The notes beneath the pieces are model-generated. The model was given only the letters and a program-made list of their open reading frames with translations. It ran no database searches and was not told where the DNA came from. A stretch of DNA of 64,000 nt from Paracoccaceae bacterium (GTDB taxonomy: Bacteria > Pseudomonadota > Alphaproteobacteria > Rhodobacterales > Rhodobacteraceae), in assembly GCA_026710155.1 (NCBI GenBank), contig JAPORQ010000014.1, positions 1 to 64,000 on the forward strand, written 5' to 3'. Below, piece after piece: positions 21,325 through 29,217 of the stretch. The first letter of the stretch is position 1. Each line of letters begins with the position of its first letter. The position numbers and the translations under genes are program-made.

Positions 21325-22093
21325 TGTAGGAAACACAAACACCGTATTTGCGATTGTAGAGGGAAGCACAACCCTGGAAAGTTGGCGCTGCTCCACCTAT
21401 ACCGCCAGAACAAGTGATGAATATTATGTCTGGTTGGAACCCCTCATCGGATTAAAGGCAAGCATACGGGACATTGAAGCGGTCATCATCTCTTCCGTTG
21501 TTCCGGGGGTCTTGTTCAACCTTGAACAACTATGTCAAAAGTATTTTCATACGGAACCCATCATGGTAGGGACCGGCAATTGTCGTCTGCCGGTGGAAGT
21601 CAGGATTGATTCGGGTGTTCATGTAGGCACGGATCGGCTTGTGAACACCGTCTCGGCCTTTGATCAGTTTGGTGGCGATTTGATTGTTGTTGATTTTGGA
21701 ACAGCCACCACATTTGATGTTGTTGACAATGATGGGGCCTATATCGGAGGAGTCATCTCCCCAGGAATTGATCTTTCACTTCGTGCTCTCCATGAAGCTG
21801 CCGCTGCACTCCCGCATGTGGGTGTTGAAATACCTCCGGCGATCATTGGAAAAAACACACTTGATTGCATGCATTCGGGCATTTTCTGGGGCTATGTGAG
21901 TCTTGTCGAGGGTATATGCAGAAGAATTCAGGGTGAGCAGGGACGGGATTTGAAAGTTGTCGGGACAGGTGGTTATTCCAAGATCCTGGCCCGGGCCGAT
22001 CACCTTTTTGACAAGTTGGATGCAGACCTGACCATTCATGGTCTTGCAGTTATCTACAACTATAATGCCATTGGAACGAATGACCAAGCATAG
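21308..22093 (+). CDS. coaX: Type III pantothenate kinase
   Basis: This 261-residue enzyme of the acetate-kinase-like fold catalyses the first step of CoA synthesis, ATP-dependent phosphorylation of pantothenate. It opens with the phosphate-binding motif LLAIDVGNTNTVFAI and has GTDRLVNTVSA and VVDFGTATTFDVV, typical of CoaX rather than CoaA. The ATG at 21308 lies inside the end of birA. An upstream extension of the frame overlaps birA and is not family-like. It sits in the common alphaproteobacterial order nuoN-birA-coaX-rnj. Confidence 0.93.
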   Translation: MLLAIDVGNTNTVFAIVEGSTTLESWRCSTYTARTSDEYYVWLEPLIGLKASIRDIEAVIISSVVPGVLFNLEQLCQKYFHTEPIMVGTGNCRLPVEVRIDSGVHVGTDRLVNTVSAFDQFGGDLIVVDFGTATTFDVVDNDGAYIGGVISPGIDLSLRALHEAAAALPHVGVEIPPAIIGKNTLDCMHSGIFWGYVSLVEGICRRIQGEQGRDLKVVGTGGYSKILARADHLFDKLDADLTIHGLAVIYNYNAIGTNDQA

Positions 22094-23735
22094 ATTGATA
22101 TACCTTCCCTTTGGAGGTGCCGGTGAAATTGGCATGAACATGTATGTCTACGGGTATGGTCCCAAAGACAGGGAACAGTTCATTGTAGTGGATGCGGGTG
22201 TCTTGTTTCCCGACATGGCAACGGCACCGGGTGTGGACCTTATAATCCCTGATTTTTCCTGGCTGGTCGAGAGAAAATCCCGGGTGGAGGCAATTTTCAT
22301 AACCCATGGTCATTTGGATCATTTGGGTGCCATCTCCTTTTTGACCAATGAATTGGATGTACCAGTCTATGCCCGTGAATTTTCCAGGCAAATTGCCTTG
22401 GATCGGATTGATGAATATGGAGGCAATCAAAGTCGGTTTCACACGGTTGATATCTATCCGGATAAAATTACGGCTGGTCCATTTGAAGTTTCCTATGTAC
22501 CCATATCCCATTCAATACCGGAATCCTCCAGCCTGCTCATTGATACACCCAATGGACGAATTATTCATACCGGTGATTTCAAGTTAGATCATGAACCGAT
22601 TGTTGGCGAGTCCTTCGAAGAGGAATTGTGGGAGGAAATATGCAGCGAGAAGATTCTGGCCCTGATATGTGATTCCACCAATGCCTTGACTTCTGGAAGA
22701 GGCAGGTCCGAGTCCTCGATTGGTACAAATCTCGATCAACTTGTACAGGAATGTGAAGGAATGGTGATTGCCACGACCTTTGCGTCACACATTGCCAGGA
22801 TTTACCAGATAGCCCATGCAGCCGAACTTTGTGGGCGGAAAGTGGTCCTGCTCGGGCGAGCCATGAACAGATTGATATCCCATGCGATTGATGTTGGAAT
22901 TTTGGAGGATTTGCCCAACCGGGTTTCAATTGACCAGGCACGAAATTTGCCAAGAGACAGCCTGCTTGTCTTGGCAACGGGAAGCCAGGGTGAGGGGAGG
23001 GCCGCAACAGCCCAATTGTCCACAGGTGGTTCTTTCAAAGGATTAAGGGTAAAACGTGGTGACACGATCATTTATTCTTCCAAGACCATTCCCGGTAATG
23101 AAGTGGCCGTAGGCAAAATACAAAATAGATTTGCCGAACTGGGCCTCAATGTCATTGATGAATCTTCGGGACTTTATCATGTATCGGGACACCCCAACAA
23201 AACAGATCTTGAGAAGCTCCACAAACTCGTCGTACCCAATCTGGTTATTCCCATGCATGGAGAATACAGGCATTTGAAGATGCATGCGGAGATAGCCATG
23301 GATGCAGGCTTCAATGCCATTGTGGCACCCAACGGTTCGATGGTTGATGTACTCAAGGGGAAATTACTTGATTCGGAAAAAGAACAAATTGGACGATTGT
23401 GTATTGATGGAAATGATCTTGTCGGATTCAAAAGTGATGCCATCAGGGAAAGATTGCGAATGGCACATAACGGACTTGTTTCGATTTTTCTGTCAAGAAA
23501 ATCCGGCAGGTTAAACCGGGAAGGAATAATCATTCAATGTTCGGGTCTCAACCCGGATGCATTTGAGGAGTTTCGGGAGGAATTGATTTCTGTGATCCTG
23601 AACAAGCTGAATCAATCCACCAAACAACAACTGGCACATGAATCCAGGTTAAAGGATATTCTGAGCAAGGCAGCCAGGAAATTTTGCCTGGATTTCTACA
23701 ATAAAAAACCTGTCATTCACATAGTCATCGGATAA
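22080..23735 (+). CDS. rnj: Ribonuclease J (metallo-beta-lactamase/beta-CASP)
   Basis: This 551-residue zinc nuclease of the RNase J family combines endonuclease and 5'-3' exonuclease activity in rRNA maturation and mRNA decay. The metal-binding motif THGHLDHLGAI is at residues 75-85 (His76, His78, Asp80, His81). The beta-CASP region contains DSTNA and the later ATGSQGE. KRGDTIIYSSKTIPGNE and VSGHPNKTDLEKLH follow. The start at 22080 overlaps the coaX stop by 14 bases. It is convergent with a DEAD-box RNA helicase 21 bases away. Confidence 0.93.
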   Translation: MTKHRLIYLPFGGAGEIGMNMYVYGYGPKDREQFIVVDAGVLFPDMATAPGVDLIIPDFSWLVERKSRVEAIFITHGHLDHLGAISFLTNELDVPVYAREFSRQIALDRIDEYGGNQSRFHTVDIYPDKITAGPFEVSYVPISHSIPESSSLLIDTPNGRIIHTGDFKLDHEPIVGESFEEELWEEICSEKILALICDSTNALTSGRGRSESSIGTNLDQLVQECEGMVIATTFASHIARIYQIAHAAELCGRKVVLLGRAMNRLISHAIDVGILEDLPNRVSIDQARNLPRDSLLVLATGSQGEGRAATAQLSTGGSFKGLRVKRGDTIIYSSKTIPGNEVAVGKIQNRFAELGLNVIDESSGLYHVSGHPNKTDLEKLHKLVVPNLVIPMHGEYRHLKMHAEIAMDAGFNAIVAPNGSMVDVLKGKLLDSEKEQIGRLCIDGNDLVGFKSDAIRERLRMAHNGLVSIFLSRKSGRLNREGIIIQCSGLNPDAFEEFREELISVILNKLNQSTKQQLAHESRLKDILSKAARKFCLDFYNKKPVIHIVIG

Positions 23736-23756
23736 GACAAGGTTTCATACCACCCA

Positions 23757-25478
23757 TCAATCGAAATCATAATATGCAAAAGCGGGCGTCCGGCCCTCGA
23801 ACCCCCTGTTTTTCGATTGCTTGTTCCCCCTTTTGGAGCTCCCCTGACCGGATTTACCAGTACCTTTTTTCCTGGAATCACCCTTGTTTTCCCGCTCGCT
23901 GAGTTGGGCTTCAGGTTCGGGTGATTCTCCTGAAACCGATTCGACATTGGTTTTGCCAACAGCATTATCCGAGACAGCAGCGCTTCTTGTTGTTCTCGTA
24001 TTCAAATCCTTCTTGCGATAGGACCACCTTCTTCGGACAGGTTTGGCTGCCTCAGTTTCTCCAGTATCACCTACTGCTTCACCTGACGCCATGTTGTCAT
24101 CTCCGGCATCGGCACTAGAAGCAATTTCAGGATCCACCGGTTTTGGTGATTCTCTTCGCCTGTTATGTTTGCCCTTTTTCTTTTTCCTGCCTTGTGATTC
24201 AGGTTCATTTTCCTCGGCAGTTGAAATCCCTATATCTTCGGTTTCCATGTTCTCCATTCCATCGGAATGCATCTCGTTGTTCCCATCAATCAGGTTTAAT
24301 GGAACAATTCTCAATTCCTGTGATTTGCCCTTGAGCAGCAATTTGAACTTATTTAACGGCTTGGAGATCAGTTTTTCAATGCTATCGAGGGAATTGAGTT
24401 CCTTTTTGCTGCACAAGGTCACTGATGTTCCCTTGTTTCCGGCTCTGCCTGTTCGACCAATTCGATGAATGTAATCTTCCGGATTTACGGGTACATCAAG
24501 ATTGATGACATGGGAAACGAGCGGAATATCCAAACCACGTGAAGCCACGTCGGAAGCGATGAGGAACTGAATTTCCCCGTTTCTGAATTTATTCAGGGCT
24601 TCTGTTCGTACAGATTGGGTATGGTCCCCATGAATGGATTCGCTTGTGAACCCATGAAATTTCATGGATTTTTGCAAAATATCAACGTGATTCTTGGTAT
24701 TACTGAAGATTATGGCGTTGGAAAGATTGTCACCAAAATGAGTGATGACCTTTCGCAGAAAATTGCGCTTCTGCTTGAATAAATCCCTTGGGCCGCCTTT
24801 ATCGACAATAAAAACTAGTTGTTCTATATCATCGGATACCGATGCTCGTGGACTGACTTCTATCCGCAGGGGATCTGTCAGGAAATCATCTGCAAGCTTT
24901 TCTATTTCGGGATACATGGTGGCTGAGTAAAATAGGGTCTGGCGGCGTGGGGAAGTTCGGGAACAGATCATTTCAATCTGGGGTATAAACCCCTCATCAA
25001 GCATTCTGTCAGCTTCATCGATAACCAGATACTGGATTCCATGAAGCATCACGTTCTGTCGTTCCAGATGATCATAAATCCTGCCTGGTGTGCCAATGAT
25101 TATATCAACCCCGGTGTTCAGGTCTTTCTGCTGTTCCTGATAAGAGACACCGCCAATGATGAGGGTACTGGTCAATTTGATATCGGCAGAAAGACCGCTG
25201 AAATTCTCGTAAATCTGGGCAGCAAGTTCCCTCGTGGGAGTAATGACAAGTCCTCTGGGCATTCTGGCTTTTGCTCTCCCTTCGGCAAGTTTCTTGATCA
25301 TTGGGATCAGGAATGCTGCTGTTTTTCCGCTTCCTGTCTGGGCAATTCCGAGAATATCACTACCGTTGATGGCAGGTTCGATTGTATGTGCTTGAATTTC
25401 CGTAGGTTTATCATAACCTAGTTTTTCAATGGCATTTAACACTTTGGCATCTAGGCCAAAATCCTTAAATGTTACCAT
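23757..25478 (-). CDS. DEAD-box ATP-dependent RNA helicase (RhlE-like)
   Basis: This 573-residue protein has the full helicase core in residues 1-385. The motifs are FxxxGL plus Q-motif (PTEIQAHT), Walker A QTGSGKT at 47-53, PTRELAAQ, VIDEADRMLDEGF, SAT, and HRIGRTGRAG. The last 180 residues are a low-complexity, lysine/arginine/serine/glutamate-rich tail (KKKKGKHNRRRE, then GKSGQGSSKRGNKQSKNR), which is presumably an RNA-binding extension. GGAG precedes the ATG. The family unwinds RNA duplexes in ribosome assembly and mRNA decay, and the convergent RNase J gene is a possible functional partner. Confidence 0.92.
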   Translation of the reverse strand: MVTFKDFGLDAKVLNAIEKLGYDKPTEIQAHTIEPAINGSDILGIAQTGSGKTAAFLIPMIKKLAEGRAKARMPRGLVITPTRELAAQIYENFSGLSADIKLTSTLIIGGVSYQEQQKDLNTGVDIIIGTPGRIYDHLERQNVMLHGIQYLVIDEADRMLDEGFIPQIEMICSRTSPRRQTLFYSATMYPEIEKLADDFLTDPLRIEVSPRASVSDDIEQLVFIVDKGGPRDLFKQKRNFLRKVITHFGDNLSNAIIFSNTKNHVDILQKSMKFHGFTSESIHGDHTQSVRTEALNKFRNGEIQFLIASDVASRGLDIPLVSHVINLDVPVNPEDYIHRIGRTGRAGNKGTSVTLCSKKELNSLDSIEKLISKPLNKFKLLLKGKSQELRIVPLNLIDGNNEMHSDGMENMETEDIGISTAEENEPESQGRKKKKGKHNRRRESPKPVDPEIASSADAGDDNMASGEAVGDTGETEAAKPVRRRWSYRKKDLNTRTTRSAAVSDNAVGKTNVESVSGESPEPEAQLSERENKGDSRKKGTGKSGQGSSKRGNKQSKNRGFEGRTPAFAYYDFD

Positions 25479-25893
25479 ATTGTCTCCATTGTATAGATAT
25501 GTGTTGTCATCCCTTTTTTAAACAGTAATTTTTTTTACTGGGATGCTGGGTAAAGTAGATTTGAATTTGGTCATTACATCATTTGTAACTATTCAGGTAT
25601 CAAATTATACTAATACAACCAATTAATAATAGGCCAATCATAATCATATAATTTTTGATACCCTTATCTAATTGGAGTTTAGCCCGGTAACAGAGTCCAA
25701 TTGTGATGATTTTGTGATTCCAAATTTTATAGATAGTTGGTTGAGGGCCATGAGTCTTTGAATTAGCTGCATTGGTATTATTCAATATCCTGGACAATTT
25801 GATGGTTGTTGTTGACCTCCTGAAAGTCAAGCCTGTTTGCTGCCCTTGAGCAGACAATTCGGCAGCAGCATTTTTCAATACGGACACACGACA

Positions 25894-26284
25894 TTATGTC
25901 CTCCTTCTCCACGATTGAATGATGTGCAGGCTTTGGTTGAAGCACTTGCTGCCAGAGGTTGCGCTCTTGACTGATGCGTTTGTCCTAGCATTCCTGATAT
26001 GGTATCGAATGCGAAAACTCGTCGTTCCGCCATCACCCGCACGCGCCCTGAGTGTGCCGTACAAGTTGCTGTGGGCATTGCCGACCACGGTTGCGGAGGT
26101 GGCCGTTATAGACGAAACCGACCCGCCAATGGGATCGGTGGTCTCGCCTTGCCCTGCACAGGCATTCGGGCCTTTCAGCCCCGGGGCGGTGATGGTCTGC
26201 ACCCAGGTTGGTCCGGCGAACACCATGGCCAGCAGGGCGATGGCCAGGCTAAAAGTGGGGGGGGGTATTCAACAGTCGTTTCAT
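25894..26284 (-). pseudogene. Small secreted-protein gene put out of frame by a C9 tract
   Basis: On the minus strand an ATG at 26284, with a strong AGAAGGAG nine bases before it, starts MKRLLNTPP and runs into nine C (26257-26265 on the plus strand as G). As written it stops three codons later. With eight C it would read on as MKRLLNTPPTFSLAIALLAM followed by VFAGPTWVQ, a classic signal peptide, and then an uninterrupted mature protein ending at 25894 (about 130 residues in all). The mature start, QTITAPGLKGPNACAGQG, shares the pattern Q-x4-PG-x2-G-x2-AC with the gene at 2800. Off-phase contingency gene, recent frameshift or homopolymer miscall are the alternatives. No function is recognised. 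Confidence 0.55.
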
Positions 26285-26606
26285 GTGTACGTTCTCCTTC
26301 TGGATGTTTGCTTTTGCCTTTCCATGCCAGACACACAGCACGGGAATCCGGGCAGATCAAGGAAAAAACTTAGAAAGGCCGGGCAGGCATCCCCCAAAGA
26401 GGATGGGTGGATACGGTAGGGAGGATGGTCGCGGGCCGATACGCGCATCACGGGGTTCTCCATTGCCTGGGTCGGGTTCAGGACGGGCGGCTTCGGCCAC
26501 ACCTGGTATTCCAGTCCGATGGCGTCATTGTCAAGCCGAACCGTTGCCAGTGATTCTATTCATTTCGGGATTTGTGCAGTTATGTATGTAATTCCCTAAA
26601 AAAAGT

Positions 26607-27074
26607 GTAACCATTCAGGTATGGAAATTGTCAATATATCGAACTTCATTGGATTTTTTGTCTATATCTCCAGACTTCCTGACCTCGAACAGGCAATTCA
26701 GGAGGACAATTCATGACCTGTCCCATCAACAAGGGGTTTGAAGATGGACCAAACGGAGTCGATGACCATGTTTACATGCAATCATTATCCTTCACCTGAA
26801 AAACTCCAAACTTTTTGCCAACTGCTGCTTACCCTCATGATGATGGGGCCATGGTGTGTTCGAATATGGTAGTAATACCAACTGAGACATTGGGTTCTTT
26901 CATGTCAAAATCATTGCATCCATGCTGGACAGAATCACCCCCAAGGTCAGAAAGTCTGATCTTGAAGGTTTTGGACTTTTTACAGACAAAAATGTAGAGG
27001 ATTGTGCAGGAAAATATATTGAGGGATTCCGATTTTGCCTGTTTTCAGGGCACTCAGGGTACCTGAATAGTTAC
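26607..27074. repeat. Nested 468-bp copy with the same terminal repeats
   Basis: A second left-type end, GTAACCATTCAGGTAT, begins at 26607. Together with the right end at 27074 it bounds a 468-bp unit. Its outer segments match the 174-bp unit at 28957-29130: on the left, TTGTCAATATA then CGAACTTCATTGGATTT; on the right, AGGATTGT, CAG and AAAATATATTG. The middle 300 bases are private to this copy. A segment at 26670-26699 recurs inverted at 31132-31161 (27 of 30 bases), and a related piece lies at 26943-26958. I see no intact gene inside. Confidence 0.6.
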
Positions 27075-27101
27075 CATCATTTGTTAGTATAGGATTTGGA
27101 A

Positions 27102-27881
27102 ATGGATTTTGGAATTAGAGATAAATGGGCAATTGTCTGTGCTTCAACAAAGGGTCTTGGTTTTGGTTGCGCCAACGCCTTGGCGGAAGAGGGAGTCAAC
27201 CTTGTGATTAACGGGCGAGGAAAGGAGAGCCTTGTTTCGTCTGGAAATGAAATCAGAACCAGATTTGGTGTTGAGGTTATCGAAATTCAAGGAGATGTAA
27301 CTACCGAGGAAGGCAGAAGCAGCCTCTTTGAGGCTTGCCCGAAGCCTGACATTGTTGTCAACAACGCTGCCGGACCCAGGGCTGGCATGTGGACAGATTG
27401 GGACCGGGCAGATTTCATTGCTGCCTTTGACAGTAACCTGCTTGCTCCCATCGAAATGATGAAAACTGCCCTTCCCGGGATGATTGACAAGGGTTGGGGA
27501 AGGGTCGTGAACATTACTTCTCAATCGGTCAAGGCTCCCATACCGGTATTGGGTCTATCAAATACTGCAAGAGCAGGGCTGACCGGATATGTTGCTGGTA
27601 CTTCCCGGCAGGTTGCCCAATATGGCGTTACCATAAACAATCTGTTGCCTGGAATCCATGCTACTGATCGATCTGTCTATCTGGACACTGAAACAGCCAA
27701 AAATACTGGCATTACACGTGAAGAAGCTGAAGAACAAAGAAAGAAAACAATTCCCTCCCGGCGTTATGGGCAAATTGAGGAATTTGGAGCAGCCTGTGCC
27801 TTTCTATGCTCACAGCAAGCCAGCTTCATAGTAGGTCAAAATCTGCTGCTTGATGGTGGTGCAGTCAATGCAACAATCTAA
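27102..27881 (+). CDS. SDR-family protein lacking the catalytic Tyr-x-x-x-Lys
   Basis: This 259-residue short-chain dehydrogenase/reductase fold protein has the nucleotide-binding CASTKGLGFG loop and NNAAG. Where classical members have Tyr-x-x-x-Lys after the catalytic serine (NITSQSV), it reads GLSNTARAGL, so both residues are missing. A known subfamily with LSN-x-AR at this place behaves as a conserved group, so this is probably not decay but altered chemistry or a non-catalytic role. It has the C-terminal NLLLDGG. The ATG at 27102 is used; a TTG six bases upstream is possible. The gene begins 20 bases after a transposon target duplication, so its original promoter has been displaced. Confidence 0.82.
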   Translation: MDFGIRDKWAIVCASTKGLGFGCANALAEEGVNLVINGRGKESLVSSGNEIRTRFGVEVIEIQGDVTTEEGRSSLFEACPKPDIVVNNAAGPRAGMWTDWDRADFIAAFDSNLLAPIEMMKTALPGMIDKGWGRVVNITSQSVKAPIPVLGLSNTARAGLTGYVAGTSRQVAQYGVTINNLLPGIHATDRSVYLDTETAKNTGITREEAEEQRKKTIPSRRYGQIEEFGAACAFLCSQQASFIVGQNLLLDGGAVNATI

Positions 27882-28040
27882 AGGCCACCTCAATTTAATG
27901 AGGTGAATCTAAAGTTTGCAACATTGAATTTACCTGTCCTTTGTCAGTAAGGAATGGGTTCTTTCCTTTCCCATAAGGACTTTGGCGCAAGCTAGTAATA
28001 ACTGGATATATGGTAAATTCAACGAATGACTATTTAAATC

Positions 28041-28231
28041 CAGGGCTATCGCACTTGAGATTAGGTTGAAATGTAATCAGGGAATTCTCAGATAAATCGC
28101 ATGAATATGGAATAAAATTGTGGGTGACTGACTTCAAAACAAGAATCCGATACCAATTTTGTCCTTGAATGCCCCCCAAGGATTGATTTTAATGCAAAAA
28201 GGCATTTGAGGTTTCAAGTGCGATAGCCCTG
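28041..28231. mobile_element. 191-bp MITE-like element with CAGGG ends
   Basis: The ends are CAGGGCTATCGCACTTGA at 28041-28058 and its exact reverse complement at 28214-28231, giving at least 18 bp of perfect inverted repeat. The adjoining 10 bases are TATTTAAATC on the left and TATTTAAAGG on the right, so a slightly decayed 8-10 bp duplication is likely. CAGGG termini with 8-10 bp duplications fit the ISAs1 family; that assignment is inference. There is no coding capacity. Confidence 0.65.
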
Positions 28232-28956
28232 TATTTAAAGGCAATAAATAGAGGTGCCCTAAAGTCATGAATCTTGAGTTCCCCTTATACACCAATGGTA
28301 TGATTTTGTGCCAGAATCATTTCGCTTAAGAAGGTATACCATCTGTTTAATTCGCCCATTTGAATGGTTTCGGATTGTGGTTATATGCCAAATAAATTCA
28401 TTGATGACCGCTTCCTGTTTTTTCACAATTATTCAATTCCAATTTCTCACTTTCTTTCGGGCGGATGACAAGCATTATTGTGGTACCGCCAAACGGTCTT
28501 TAGGTATGTGAGACTGATCCATGGATTTTACGGGACACGAAGCAACTGCCGGAGATGTGATGTACGTCAGGAAAATTCAAATTTGAATTGTGAATACACA
28601 ATTTTTTTACGGGGAAGCATCTCTTGGACTCGTATTGCCATGATTCCGGCACTTCTTGCCCATTCGGGTAAAACTAAAATGGGCAGTAAAGGTGTAGATA
28701 CTGCCATTGGGTTTGCATTATTCCTGCAACAATCCGAGATTGTCACCAGGATTTTTACTGCAAAATTGCTATTGCAATTACAGATATTTCACCGTAATAT
28801 CATATACAATATAATGTCTGCCCGAAAAGTACATAAACTGTGTTTGTTCCCTTGACAACAGGGAGTTGGAATCGAGATGTCAACATGAAGTTCGGTTCTG
28901 TCAATGCGATTTACCCCTCCCTGATCGGCGAGTTAAATCATAATTATTCGCTCGTT
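28232..28956. other. AT-rich intergenic stretch, no supported gene
   Basis: This 725-base region lies between two small transposon-like elements. It has open frames of up to about 125 codons on the plus strand, but none has a convincing start, ribosome binding site or recognisable domain. Together with 27882-28040 it separates the SDR gene from the orphan ABC ATPase gene by more than 1.3 kb, which is far looser than elsewhere in the window. Confidence 0.45.
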
Positions 28957-29130
28957 GTAACTATTCAGGTATTAAATTTGTCAATATACCGAACTTCATT
29001 GGATTTTTTGTCTGTATCTTGAAGGTTTCAGAATTTTACAGATAAAAATGTACAGGATTGTACAGAAAAATATATTGGGGAATACCGATTTCACCTATTT
29101 TAAGGGCACTCAGGATACCTGATTAGTTAC
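28957..29130. mobile_element. 174-bp MITE-like element with GTAAC ends
   Basis: It begins GTAACTATTCAGGTAT at 28957 and ends ATACCTGATTAGTTAC at 29130; the ends are inverted repeats with one mismatch in 16. Internal segments match the outer parts of the 468-bp unit at 26607-27074, so this is a short deletion derivative of the same family. The flanks differ (CGCTCGTT on the left, AAAAAAAT on the right), so there is no intact target duplication. The right end stands 87 bases before the next gene and may contribute to its promoter region. Confidence 0.65.
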
Positions 29131-29217
29131 AAAAAAATTGAAATTTCGAATATAGTGAATTATTCTAATTCCAATTAAATTACTCGGAAATAATTATATT
29201 TTGTAATCATAAAGACA

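Larger units (their letters stand above)
25585..27074. mobile_element. 1.49-kb transposon-like element with 15-bp inverted ends and 8-bp target duplication
   Basis: The element begins GTAACTATTCAGGTA at 25585 and ends with the exact reverse complement, TACCTGAATAGTTAC, at 27074. The 8 bases CATCATTT stand directly outside both ends (25577-25584 and 27075-27082), a clean target-site duplication. GTAA termini with 8-bp duplications are the signature of the IS66 family. No transposase is present, so it is non-autonomous. Its cargo is a C9-interrupted secreted-protein gene (25894-26284). An extra internal left-type end lies at 26607. The element lies between the helicase start and the SDR gene and ends 27 bases before the SDR start codon. 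Confidence 0.75.

Noticed and set aside
28308-28855. Two overlapping plus-strand open frames of 67 and 125 codons
   Set aside because: No ribosome binding site, domain or coding-like composition; they lie in AT-rich DNA between MITEs.
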